Source: MTP4 sp9310u
GTDB lineage: Archaea > Halobacteriota > Methanosarcinia > Methanosarcinales > Methanosarcinaceae
Assembly (NCBI GenBank): GCA_030627005.1
Contig: DAOUSW010000002.1
Span: forward strand, 1 to 64,000
Direction: 5' to 3'
Length of the DNA stretch: 64,000 nucleotides
Each line of letters starts with the position of its first letter. The first letter of the stretch is position 1. A program made the translations under genes and the position numbers. The notes below the pieces were generated by a model that saw nothing but the letters and a program-made list of their open reading frames with translations, had not been told where the DNA came from and made no database searches. This document shows, piece by piece, positions 34,144 to 43,506 of the stretch.

Positions 34144-35793
34144 ATGCCCGCACACCAGCAAATGAATCAATCCAAAAAACTGACACCCTCTCATCAAAGC
34201 CGAACAAAACCCGCAAACCGGATACATGAATCAAATCCTGTAGCTATCATCCAGCGTGCCAGAATCAACCCAAAATCCCTCACTCAGACTGATGTTTTAC
34301 AGCTCCAGCGCACTATTGGGAACAGGGCGGTTGGCAGGCTGCTCTCAGGGACTGGAGGACTCCCTTTTACAGCTCAGCAGGCAACTGTCCAGCGTCAAGA
34401 AATTCCGGAGGAAGAGGAACTTCTTCAGGGTAAGATGATGAATACTGTACAGCGTCAGGAAATCCCGGAGGAAGAAGAACCGCTGCAGGGGAAGTTTGCT
34501 GGCACAGGGACAAGCATCCAGTGCAAGGAAGATGCACCGCGTCCCAACAAGACCGGCCTTCCCGACAACCTGAAAGCCGGCATCGAGACCATTTCCGGCC
34601 TGTCCCAGGACGATGTGCAGGTCCACTACAACTCCGGGAAACCCGCTCAGGTCCGGGCGCTGGCTTATACCCGGGGAGCTGACATCCACGTAGCTCCCGG
34701 ACAGGAACAGCACCTCCCACACGAGGCCTGGCACGTGGTGCAGCAGAAACAGGGCAGGGTACAGCCGACGATGCAGTTGAAAGGAGGCGTGCCTGTCAAT
34801 GATGATGCGGGGCTGGAACGCGAAGCGGATGTGATGGGGAGAAAAGCGGCGGCTGTAAGCCTGCCCACTACACTTTCCGGAAGCAAAACAGAGATGGCCG
34901 GACCGCACGGGAGGTCTTCTCAAGGAATGCCGGTTCAACGCTACACGGAACTGGAAAACGACATCAAGCTATCTACCAATAGCAGATTTGCGGTCCAAAA
35001 CGAAGGCCGTGACGGCAAATTGTTTGTTGCTAACGGCGTTAATTTGCCGGATCTTCAGCATGTGGAGCTGGAGGTAGGGGGTGAAGAACAGATAAACGGT
35101 TCCCAGATGCGGAAGGTGACTGCGGACTTTGAAAATGAAGAGGCGATGAACGAAATGTACTGCGGCAAGTTTTCGCGATCAGTAACCGGAATCGTCGAAG
35201 ACCGGGAAAACGAAAATGCGCCTGTAGGAAGGAGCCTCTACACCGAAAATGTTACCGGCCCTCAAATTAGCAGGGGCTGGAAGAATCATTATGCGCCGGT
35301 GATCGTTGCGGACGCCGGGGACCGGGGCACGCTTGAGACTGCCGTCGGGATTCCCTACTGCTGGTTCGGGATCTACGGGTCAGCAAGGGGACAGACTTTC
35401 CGCTTCAAGACCCAGTATGCAAACATACTCCGAAACATTACCAACGGCTGGGTTGACGAAGAGACCGGCAGGCGTATTCTCACCGAGCTTGACAAATACA
35501 AGAATAATACGATCGAAAACGATGAATCCCTGCACGCCTACACGCTTAACGAAGTCCTGAAATTGCGTGAAATGGCCCAGGCCGAGCCCGTGGCGCTCAC
35601 CCATAAAGAGCCGGTCGAGACCGAAACCCCCCTTACCAAACAGCAAAGTGATAACGAGATCCGGCGGAAAATGCGTGAACAGGAACGCCGGGACCGGAAC
35701 AGGAAGATCCTCGCGGGGGTCCTGGCGCTGGGCGCTACCGGGCTGTCGATCCTTGCCTGGTATTATTATAAGGCTTTCAAAAGTGACCAGTAA
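34144..35793 (+). CDS. eCIS effector 1: leader, acidic repeats, DUF4157, C-terminal domain
   Basis: 549 residues. Residues 1-75 are the shared leader (IIQRARINPKS, LQLQRTIGNRAVGRLLSG). Two acidic repeats (VQRQEIPEEEELLQGKM type) follow. The DUF4157 domain spans about 132-235 with a zinc-protease-like HEAWH in LPHEAWHVVQQKQGRV and a later EREADVMG. The C-terminal domain (about 270-500) contains HYAPVIVADAGDRGTLET and WFGIYGSARGQTFRFKTQY, a pattern seen in tails of other DUF4157 proteins. A hydrophobic helix near 525-543 (ILAGVLALGATGLSILAWYY) ends the protein. Start chosen at ATG 34144 because all paralogues share it. Likely a particle-delivered toxin; activity unknown. Confidence 0.8.
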   Translation: MPAHQQMNQSKKLTPSHQSRTKPANRIHESNPVAIIQRARINPKSLTQTDVLQLQRTIGNRAVGRLLSGTGGLPFTAQQATVQRQEIPEEEELLQGKMMNTVQRQEIPEEEEPLQGKFAGTGTSIQCKEDAPRPNKTGLPDNLKAGIETISGLSQDDVQVHYNSGKPAQVRALAYTRGADIHVAPGQEQHLPHEAWHVVQQKQGRVQPTMQLKGGVPVNDDAGLEREADVMGRKAAAVSLPTTLSGSKTEMAGPHGRSSQGMPVQRYTELENDIKLSTNSRFAVQNEGRDGKLFVANGVNLPDLQHVELEVGGEEQINGSQMRKVTADFENEEAMNEMYCGKFSRSVTGIVEDRENENAPVGRSLYTENVTGPQISRGWKNHYAPVIVADAGDRGTLETAVGIPYCWFGIYGSARGQTFRFKTQYANILRNITNGWVDEETGRRILTELDKYKNNTIENDESLHAYTLNEVLKLREMAQAEPVALTHKEPVETETPLTKQQSDNEIRRKMREQERRDRNRKILAGVLALGATGLSILAWYYYKAFKSDQ

Positions 35794-36074
35794 TTTAAGG
35801 ATATATGAGCCATATTTATCAGATCAGGCACCCATTTTTGGAACAGATTTTACTTCATGTTAACTTCCTCTTTATATCCCAAAAAGATACGATCGGCTTT
35901 TTTTCTGCAGCATCTGATGACCTGTAAATCCCCGGCCCTTTCCAATGAGTAATCGAAAAATTGCCAGGAATTTCAAAAACTTTACTGGCCCGTTCAGCCT
36001 CTGACTATATATCCTTTACATGTCGTTATTGTTGTAAGTATTAAAAATTTCCATACAGAAAGAGGAGGAAGTAA

Positions 36075-36519
36075 ATGAAAAAAGTAAAAAATAACATATT
36101 TTCGAAAAATTTGAAAATCACGGCAGTTTTCTGCCTGGTCTGTGCAGTCATCTTTTCCGGCTCCGTTGGTAATGGACAGAATGATAAGGATAACACAATC
36201 GTGGAAACAAAGCAGGTAACAACCGAAGATGACAGCGGAAAAAGCACAAGTCTCGAAAATGGAGATATTTTTTACCTTGAACTCGAGGAAAGCCCGTCCA
36301 CGGACTATTTACCACAACTAAACCTGAGCTAAGATATTCGCTCTTGACGATATATACCCAAACATAGCCCCCTGAAGCTTATACTGGTGTTCCAGGAACT
36401 CATTAATGGGGAATAAAAGCCACTGTTCAAGGCAGCCAGCAGATAAATGGCGTATACAAACGACCCTGGGAGGACGCAACCGGAACTGAGGATAATTTCA
36501 CACTTATGTCGAAGTTATC
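36075..36519 (+). pseudogene. Broken chagasin-type (I42) protease inhibitor
   Basis: An excellent ribosome site (GAGGAGG) and start lead into a signal-peptide-like stretch (KITAVFCLVCAVIFSGSVG) and GDIFYLELEESPSTDYLPQL, the chagasin NPTTGY-type loop in altered form, then a premature TAA at 36330. Downstream, in another frame, the rest of the family is readable: ATVQGSQQINGVYKRPWEDA then TGTEDNFTL. So it is a secreted cysteine-protease inhibitor inactivated by frameshift and stop. Confidence 0.8.
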
Positions 36520-36710
36520 TGAAATAGATTTTCTCTTCTTGTGTCCTTCCTCTTCTTTTTACTTTTTTACTTTAAAATAGCGAGCTGTTTCAATATTACC
36601 TCTAAAATATTGTATTGTAAGCGTTTCACAATGTTCAAAAAACGATTACAGACTTAATTCAAAATTCTTACAAAGCCTCTTTCTTTAAATTTAAAATTTT
36701 AAAAACATCT

Positions 36711-36737
36711 AATTTTTTATACTGTAATTAAACACAT
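36711..36737 (+). promoter_or_regulatory. Conserved effector promoter box 2
   Basis: AATTTTTTATACTGTAATTA then AACACAT, about 80 bases before the effector 2 start. Confidence 0.55.
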
Positions 36738-36797
36738 ACTCGGAGTCTCGTCAATATTTTTTACAGTCCGTAATTGAAATATAGTGGGATGTTAACC

Positions 36798-38540
36798 ATG
36801 CCCGAGCACCAGCAAATTCAGCAATCCAAAAAACCGGACCCTACTTTTCAAAAGCAAGCAACCCCCTCAAGCCCGTCCCATGAATCAAATACTGCCTCTA
36901 TCATCCAGCGTGCGAGAATCAATCCGAAATCTATGACCTCGGCTGACGTAATGCAGCTCCAGCGTAGCATCGGGAACAGGGCAGTCGGAAAGCTGCTCTC
37001 AGGTATCGGAAATCCTTCCACAGCTCAACAGGCACCGGTCCAGCGGCAGGAAATCCCTGAGGAAGAAGAACCCATTCAGGGTAAGATGATTGACACTGTA
37101 CAGTGTCAGGGACCCGAAGAAGAAGAAGAACTGCTACAAGGCAAGTTCACTGATGAGTGTGTTCAGTGCCAGGTGCCAGAAGAGGAAGAAGAGCTACTTC
37201 AGGGCAAAATGATTGAGACCATCCAGCGCCAGGAAAACCCGGAGGAAGAAGAACTTATTCAAGGCAAGTTTGAAACTGTACAGCGGCAGGAGTCAGAGGA
37301 AGAGGAACTTATTCAAGGTAAAATGGTTGAGACCATCCAGCGACAGGAGCCGGAGGAAGAAGAACTTATTCAGGGTAAAATGGTTGGGACCATCCAGCGA
37401 CAGGAAAGCCCGGAGGAAGAAGAGCTTCTTCAGGGCAAGATGATTGAGACCATCCAGCGACAGGGGCCGGAGGAAGAGGAACTGTTGCAAGGAAAATTCG
37501 CGCCTGCACAAAAACAAGAAATTCAAAAAGATGATAAGGGACAATGGAATCATCCTGGAGAGATAACAGAGATACAAGGAAACCTTATGGCTACAAATGG
37601 GTATGGAGATAATCCTTTGTATGTAGTTCCGGATAAGGGTGACCCGCAGATTGTAAATGCAAACACAGGCAATCATCACTTCCCGGAAGCAACCAAGTTT
37701 ACAGAATACCCAATTCAGAAAAAGGAAAACCATACCGGCATGCCCGACGGCCTCAAGTCCGGCATTGAATCCCTCTCCGGCATCGACCTGGACGACGTCA
37801 AGGTCCATTACAACTCATCCCAGCCCGCACAACTCAACGCCCTAGCCTACGCACAGGGTAGCGACATCCACGTCGCGCCGGGACAGGAACATAATCTGCC
37901 GCACGAAGCATGGCACGTCGTCCAGCAGGCGCAGGGCCGCGTAAAGCCGACGATGCAGTTGAAGGACGGGGTTCCGGTCAATGACGACAAGGGGCTGGAG
38001 CATGAGGCGGATGTGATGGGGGGCAAGGCTGCGGAGTGGACGGGACTGGGAGCAGCACGAACAGGCAACTTGGTACATACCGGCAGAGGGATAGGGACCT
38101 ACCCGTCCAACGCCTATGCAGCAGGAGAAGTGCAGCGCGTGGAAGTCACCCAGATGAAGTGGGACCACCTCTTTAACGACATTCCCAAAACCTTGCAAGA
38201 CGTACCAACGGCGTTCAAAAGGCCGACTCTTGACACGGAGATTAAGACACTTATTGCGTTGAGAGACAAAGGTTCAAATGGCCAGGAAGAATTGCATGTT
38301 GGCGAAGATAAGAACGCGACCGACTTTGGGTTAATGTCGAATAGCTTCCGAATAGCTGTCAATGAATATGGCAAAGGGAGTTTTGATGAAAGAGGCCTTC
38401 GCGAGGCCACCCTCGAGCTGTGGAAGAACAGCGTAGACCATGACGTTGCGGGTGCCTTGGGCAAAGCAGTCGAACCCGACATTAAGGCCTGGAATGCTTG
38501 TGAGAAGAAGACATGGAAGGCGCTGGGCGAGCACTTCTGA
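36798..38540 (+). CDS. eCIS effector 2: leader, eight acidic repeats, DUF4157, unknown tail
   Basis: 580 residues from the shared ATG (GTGGGATG upstream). Leader at 1-75, then eight repeats of the (V/I)QRQExPEEEELLQGKM type at about 80-234, the longest run in the array. A unique insert (about 240-305, QWNHPGEITEIQGNLMATNG) precedes DUF4157 at about 312-412 (LPHEAWHVVQQAQGRVKPTM, HEADVMG). The tail (about 445-580; KWDHLFNDIPKTLQDVPTAF, SFRIAVNEYGKGSFDERGL) matches nothing I recognise. Presumed cargo toxin or effector of the neighbouring eCIS. Confidence 0.8.
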   Translation: MPEHQQIQQSKKPDPTFQKQATPSSPSHESNTASIIQRARINPKSMTSADVMQLQRSIGNRAVGKLLSGIGNPSTAQQAPVQRQEIPEEEEPIQGKMIDTVQCQGPEEEEELLQGKFTDECVQCQVPEEEEELLQGKMIETIQRQENPEEEELIQGKFETVQRQESEEEELIQGKMVETIQRQEPEEEELIQGKMVGTIQRQESPEEEELLQGKMIETIQRQGPEEEELLQGKFAPAQKQEIQKDDKGQWNHPGEITEIQGNLMATNGYGDNPLYVVPDKGDPQIVNANTGNHHFPEATKFTEYPIQKKENHTGMPDGLKSGIESLSGIDLDDVKVHYNSSQPAQLNALAYAQGSDIHVAPGQEHNLPHEAWHVVQQAQGRVKPTMQLKDGVPVNDDKGLEHEADVMGGKAAEWTGLGAARTGNLVHTGRGIGTYPSNAYAAGEVQRVEVTQMKWDHLFNDIPKTLQDVPTAFKRPTLDTEIKTLIALRDKGSNGQEELHVGEDKNATDFGLMSNSFRIAVNEYGKGSFDERGLREATLELWKNSVDHDVAGALGKAVEPDIKAWNACEKKTWKALGEHF

Positions 38541-38648
38541 AGCACAGTGCGTAACACGATGGCGATAAGAACGTGCAATCACCGATATTGTAGGTTGGGT
38601 TGAGGGAATGAAAACCAACAAAACAACCCTTCTATTCTTCAGGAACAG

Positions 38649-39066
38649 CGCAGATACTCCCCGCCAGCTTGCCTGGCGGCACCTCCCCAAAATGAAATAT
38701 AAAAGCTGAAAGCCATCAAATGAAAAAATAACTTTTTAATTATATTAATCGCCGCCCCCTGCCTACACCCCCTTTTTCCTTTTCTTCGAGATCACTTTTC
38801 TGGCACCGATTTTACTTTTTATACACTCTATATAATTTCATTCTAGGAAAAACAAGCACAAGTCCCGAAAAACGACCCTCCAGAGTCAATTAAAGCTGCA
38901 CCGCCTTGTTTCAGGATTCCTGCAAACCCTCTTTCTCCGAATAAAAGAACATTACAAAAATATGGAATGTTTTTATACTGTAATGGACACATACTCTAAA
39001 ACCTTTCAAATATTTTGCACTCCACAATTCCACCCCCACTCTTCCACCTCCAAAGGGAGCTTAACC
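38649..39066 (+). repeat. Upstream cassette of effector 3 (direct repeat)
   Basis: Second copy of the cassette at 33745-34143, with the same hairpin (38661-38679), the same C-rich and TCGAGATCACTTTTCTGGCA segments and the promoter box at 38966-38992. Part of it (AAAGTCAATTAAAGCTGCAC) recurs again at 40051 before effector 4. Confidence 0.75.
38966..38992 (+). promoter_or_regulatory. Conserved effector promoter box 3
   Basis: AATGTTTTTATACTGTAATG then GACACAT, about 80 bases before the effector 3 start. Confidence 0.6.
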
Positions 39067-39927
39067 ATGCCCGAGCACCAGCAAATAGAGCAATCCAGAA
39101 AACCGGACTCTACTTTTCAAAAGCAAGCAACCCCCGTAAGCCCGTCCCACGAATCAAATACTGCCTCTATCATCCAGCGTGCAAGAACCAATCCGAAATC
39201 TATGACCTCGGCTGACGTAATGCAGCTCCAGCGAAGCATCGGAAACCGGGCAGTCGGAAAGCTGCTCTCAGGTCTCGGAAATCCTTCCACAACTCAACAG
39301 GCACCTGTCCAGCGGGAGGAAAGTCCGGAGGAAGAGGAAGAACTTCTGCAGGGCAAGATGATTGAAACCATCCAGAGGGAGGAAAGTCCGGAGGAAGAGG
39401 AGCTTCTTCAGGGTAAGATGGTTGAAACCATCCAGCGGGAGGAAATTCCAGAGGAAGAGGAAGAACTTATTCAGGGTAAAATGGTTGAAACCATCCAGAG
39501 GGAGGAAATCCCCGAGGAAGAAGAACCTCTTCAGGGCAAGATGATTGAGACCATCCAGCGGCAGGAGTCGAAGGAAGAAGAACCGCTGCAAGAAGCAACA
39601 TGCTCCTCATGCTCCGCAGCCCCTGTTCAGCGAGAGGAGAACCGTACAGGCATGCCAGACAATTTAAAGGCTGGACTGGAGCAGCTTTCGGGCACGGACT
39701 TATCAGATGTGAGGGTTCATCGAAATTCCAGCAAGCCGGAAAAAGTTGGAGCACTGGCGTATACGCAGGGTAAGGATATTCATGTAGCTCCAGGGCAGGA
39801 GAAGCATTTGCCGCATGAGGGATGGCATGTGGTGCAGCAGTCTCAGGGGCGCGTGAAGCCTACTATGCAGGCGAAGGGCGTGGCGATTAATGACGATGAG
39901 ATATTGGAGAGAGAGAGGCTGATGTGA
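39067..39927 (+). pseudogene. eCIS effector 3, truncated after DUF4157
   Basis: 286 residues: leader, four complete and one partial acidic repeat (VQREESPEEEEELLQGKM type), CSSCSAAPVQ, then DUF4157 (LPHEGWHVVQQSQGRVKPTM). At 39907-39917 a GAGAGAGAGAG run has two extra bases compared with its paralogues, shifting LEREADVMG into a stop. Even in the restored frame only about 20 further codons (ADVMGAKAAAPQGSGSIESD) remain before TGA, so the toxin tail is absent. A decayed or donor cassette. Confidence 0.8.
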
Positions 39928-40146
39928 TGGGGGCGAAGGCGGCTGCACCACAAGGGTCCGGATCAATCGAGTCTGACCTTTGATTTTTCTCCAGAACACC
40001 GGGGCAAGTTCGCCGCCGTTCAGCGCGTGGCCCCTCCCGAGCCCGGGAAAATGACCCTCCAAAGTCAATTAAAGCTGCACCGCCTTGATCCAGGGTTCCT
40101 GAAAAGCCCCTTTTTCCGAATTAGAAAACATTAATTGTGAATTAAA

Positions 40147-40174
40147 TATATTTATTCTGTTATGGCAACACGCC
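40147..40174 (+). promoter_or_regulatory. Conserved effector promoter box 4
   Basis: AATATATTTATTCTGTTATG then GCAACAC, the most diverged copy of the box, 77 bases before effector 4. Confidence 0.45.
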
Positions 40175-40223
40175 ATAGAACGATTTTACACTCAACCATT
40201 CTACCTCCAAAGGGAGCTTAACC

Positions 40224-41237
40224 ATGCCCGAGCACCAGCAAATTCAGCAATCCCAAAAACCGGAGCCCTTTTCTCAAAGAAGAACAACTTCCAAAAGCCA
40301 GGCCCGTGAATCAAATCCTTTTTCTATAATCCAGCGTGCTAAAATCAACCCGAAATCTCTCTCCCAGGCTGATGTCATGCAGCTCCAGCGTACCATTGGA
40401 AACAGGGCAGTTGGGAGGTTGCTCTCAGGTGTGGGAAGCTCTTCCACAACTCAACATTCAACAGTCCAGCGTCAGGAAATCCCCGAGGAAGAAGACCCAT
40501 TGCAGGGCAAGATGGCTGGGACTATCCAACGTCAGGAACCGGAGGAAGAAGAACTTATTCAAGGCAAGTTTGAAACTGTGCAGAGGCAGGAACCAGAGGA
40601 AGAAGAACTTATTCAGGGCAAGATGATTGAAACCATCCAGTGTCAGGAAGATCCGGAGGAAGAAGAACCGCTTCAGGGCAAGATGATTGAAACCATACAG
40701 AGGGAGGAAAGTCCGGAGGAAGAAGAACCTCTTCAGGGCAAGATGATTGAAACCATCCAGAGACAGGAAGTGCCAGAGGAAGAAGATGATATATGCACAC
40801 TTAGCAAGCCCGTCCTAGAGCTTTCTCCTGCACAATTAAAAAAAAATGTCATCCAGAGATATGATTTTGGACAGGATGTTCAAAACAATGATTGGAGGAC
40901 TCTTTTTTGGGGAACAAGTGAAGGGATAAGAGCGTATTATTCAATAATTGATATCGATATGGACCACATAGAAAGACGTCATATTGAGTATAATCCATTC
41001 GACGAAGCAACTCACTTTAACTTAAACTGTTTACAAGTAATTACTCTTATTAAATGTGCTCTCCATTACGCAGAAGTAACTTGGGTTACTGCCACAGCTA
41101 TAACGATTCAATTTAATGCAGGAATACCGATAGGAACGAATGGTGAGCAGAACATGAGAATATTCATAAGTACTACCGGAATGGATGATGCAAATAATTG
41201 GGCGAATGCATGGGTTTCTACTGCATACCCTTATTAG
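40224..41237 (+). CDS. eCIS effector 4: leader and acidic repeats fused to an EndoU-like tail, no DUF4157
   Basis: 337 residues. Shared leader (IIQRAKINPKSLSQADVMQL, TIGNRAVGRLLSG) and five to six acidic repeats (about 80-187), then directly a C-terminal domain with no DUF4157. The tail contains MDHIERRHIEYNPFDEATHF near residue 246 and LQVITLIKCALHY after it. The H-x-x-x-RH arrangement with a downstream helix resembles EndoU/BECR-fold nuclease toxins (inference). GGGAGC precedes the ATG. No immunity gene is seen next to it. Confidence 0.75.
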   Translation: MPEHQQIQQSQKPEPFSQRRTTSKSQARESNPFSIIQRAKINPKSLSQADVMQLQRTIGNRAVGRLLSGVGSSSTTQHSTVQRQEIPEEEDPLQGKMAGTIQRQEPEEEELIQGKFETVQRQEPEEEELIQGKMIETIQCQEDPEEEEPLQGKMIETIQREESPEEEEPLQGKMIETIQRQEVPEEEDDICTLSKPVLELSPAQLKKNVIQRYDFGQDVQNNDWRTLFWGTSEGIRAYYSIIDIDMDHIERRHIEYNPFDEATHFNLNCLQVITLIKCALHYAEVTWVTATAITIQFNAGIPIGTNGEQNMRIFISTTGMDDANNWANAWVSTAYPY

Positions 41238-41531
41238 AGAGTATATTCTGAGTTGACTCTACGTTCGAGGCTGCAGATTAGTAAGCATGAAATATGATTC
41301 GTATCCCAACCGTCAATGAGCAAACTTATCGTCTAGCCAAGCAAATTCTCCCGACCTGAAATGCTGGTTGATAATGAAGCTCTAAGCTAACAACCCAAAT
41401 TTTAATTGAAACGTTTTGCACCATCCTTTTCAGGCAGCAAATTTGTAGAGTTAGGTATTAGGGCATTCTTCGCTAGTGCACGAAAAGGTTAGATCTTGTA
41501 ATCACATCTCTTGACCGAAAACAGTTCGAAA

Positions 41532-41742
41532 TTGAACGGAAACAGTCATGGTCGCTTTTTAGTCTGAGACTTCTACAAAAATTGCTGGTACCTTCAGCAG
41601 GAATTGGCATGAAAAGGGAGACTTATCCAACTTTTCCTTGAAAGAAATTGGGCTAGGTGAGAAGGAAGGCTCATACTTTAAAGATCCGTTCTTCCTGAAA
41701 TTGAAACAAAATCAATCATAATGGCTGTATGCTGCTGTTCTG
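41532..41742 (+). pseudogene. Degenerate 5' fragment of the eCIS ATPase gene
   Basis: Bases from TTGAACGGAAACAGTCATGG onward align with 46138-46350 of the ATPase gene (TTGAACGGAAACAGGCAGAA), sharing CTTTTTAGTC, TTATCCAACTTTTCCTTGAA and GGCTGTATGCTGCTG, with many small indels. No reading frame survives. It places an old rearrangement of eCIS genes inside the effector array. Confidence 0.7.
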
Positions 41743-41779
41743 CAGTTAATAACATTTAGAAAACTTTCCAATAATATGC

Positions 41780-41806
41780 AATATTTTTATACTGTGACGA
41801 AGTCAT
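41780..41806 (+). promoter_or_regulatory. Conserved effector promoter box 5
   Basis: AATATTTTTATACTGTGACG then AAGTCAT, about 80 bases before the effector 5 start. Confidence 0.55.
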
Positions 41807-41869
41807 GTTTCATCAATTTTTTTGAAGTATTCTATAATCAACCGTTCAATCTCCACAGGAATGTCCCCC

Positions 41870-43393
41870 ATGCCCGAGCACCAGCAAATTCAGCAATCCA
41901 AAAAACCGGATACTACTTTTCAAAAGCAATCAACACCTGCAAGCCCGACCCATGAATCAAATACTTTTTCTGTCATCCAACGTGCAAGAATCAATCCAAA
42001 ATCTCTCACTCATGCTGATGTAATGCAGCTCCAGCGTACTATTGGAAATCGGGCAGTCGGGAAGTTGCTCTCAAGTATAGGAATCTCTTCCACAGCTCAA
42101 CAGGCAACAGTTCAGAGGCAGGAAATCCCTGAGGAAGAGGAACCTCTACAAGGTAAGTTTGAAAACATACAGAGGCAGGAAATTCCAGAGGAAGAGGAAA
42201 CCCTTCAGGAAAAAATGATTGAGACAGTTCAGCGCCAAGAAATCCCAGAGGAAGAGGAGCCTCTTCAGACTAAGACGGAAAACAATACAGGGATGCCTGA
42301 TAACCTCAAGGCTGGCGTGGAAAGTTTGTTTGGGATTGATATGAGCGATGTGAAGGTGCATTATAATTCGGATAAACCTGCTGAAGTAGGGGCTCTGGCG
42401 TATACGCAAGGGGCAGATATTCATGTAGCTCCGGGGCAGGAGAGGCATTTGCCGCATGAGGCGTGGCATGTGGTTCAGCAGGCTCAGGGTAGAGTAAAGC
42501 CGACGATGCAATTGAAGTATGGTGTGCCGGTTAACAATGACAAGGGTCTGGAGCACGAAGCGGATGAGATGGGAGCAATAGATGCAGATAACGATGTACA
42601 AAAAATCGAGGCTAAAAGAACAGGATCAAAAATCCAACATAGAAAGTCGAGTATGACCAAAACTTCGATCTGCAAGAATCTGATCCAAAGGGTGAGTTGG
42701 GAAGATGCTGTAAAACTAGCTCGACGAAGTAACGTGGGATTACGGCACGTAAGGTCCGGCCCAAATGGACAGGATGAAATAAAACGGGGTGTTATGGGCG
42801 ATGCAGTACCACTAATCCCAACCATGGTGGTACACGCGGAACGAAAACCCAAAGGTAAAAAAGGAGTCTTATCCCAGACTCGTCATTGGATTGATTCTAC
42901 CCGAGATTTCGAAGAAATCAATAAAAAGGGAGAGCTTGAGCAAAAAAAAATCTTAGAAGAATTCGATGAAAGAATTAAGATTTTCATCATAAACGAATTT
43001 AACACCGTAACTTTCCCCAAGGCTATAGATGTAAACCAAGATGATTGGAAAACTGCTATATCCGAATACATCGACCTCCTAGCTGGGGAAGAATTTCTAT
43101 TACCATCAAATATGATCTTTAATGGACCAACTGACATCGATAATGATGATTATGGAGCTTTAGGCAAGTTTGGAAGGCAACAAATCAAAGCAAATGAATT
43201 CTTGTCGACCACCCCGCTAAAACTGTCGAATGGCCCAGAATTCATTGAGAATGTGAAATTACAAGCTAGAATTTATTGCTTATCTGATGACGAAAGCAAA
43301 GAATGTCGTGAAAAAATTGTTAATGATGTCGCCGGCGATATGGCCCACGGACTGCTAGAATTAATAAACGATTCACTGTCACGAGGTCTTTAA
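41870..43393 (+). CDS. eCIS effector 5: leader, three acidic repeats, DUF4157, unknown tail
   Basis: 507 residues from the shared ATG. Leader (VIQRARINPKSLTHADVMQL), three repeats (about 81-137; one with QEKM, one with QTKT in place of QGKM), DUF4157 at about 139-236 (LPHEAWHVVQQAQGRVKPTM, HEADEMG). The 230-residue tail is new in the array: WEDAVKLARRSNVGLRHVRS, DERIKIFIINEFNTVTFPKA, EYIDLLAGEEFLLPS. No known fold identified. The coding composition of the tail is more AT-rich than the leader, which suggests that the tail was acquired separately. Confidence 0.8.
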   Translation: MPEHQQIQQSKKPDTTFQKQSTPASPTHESNTFSVIQRARINPKSLTHADVMQLQRTIGNRAVGKLLSSIGISSTAQQATVQRQEIPEEEEPLQGKFENIQRQEIPEEEETLQEKMIETVQRQEIPEEEEPLQTKTENNTGMPDNLKAGVESLFGIDMSDVKVHYNSDKPAEVGALAYTQGADIHVAPGQERHLPHEAWHVVQQAQGRVKPTMQLKYGVPVNNDKGLEHEADEMGAIDADNDVQKIEAKRTGSKIQHRKSSMTKTSICKNLIQRVSWEDAVKLARRSNVGLRHVRSGPNGQDEIKRGVMGDAVPLIPTMVVHAERKPKGKKGVLSQTRHWIDSTRDFEEINKKGELEQKKILEEFDERIKIFIINEFNTVTFPKAIDVNQDDWKTAISEYIDLLAGEEFLLPSNMIFNGPTDIDNDDYGALGKFGRQQIKANEFLSTTPLKLSNGPEFIENVKLQARIYCLSDDESKECREKIVNDVAGDMAHGLLELINDSLSRGL

Positions 43394-43416
43394 AATCAAT
43401 AAAATTAGCCAAATGT

Positions 43417-43446
43417 GGAATATTTTTATACTTAACGGACAGATAC
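43417..43446 (+). promoter_or_regulatory. Conserved effector promoter box 6
   Basis: AATATTTTTATACTTAACGG then ACAGATA, about 75 bases before effector 6, starting only 25 bases after the effector 5 stop. Confidence 0.55.
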
Positions 43447-43506
43447 ACAATAAATTTTTTAAAATATTTAACAGTCAGCCGTTCAACCTCCACAGGGATG
43501 TTACCC

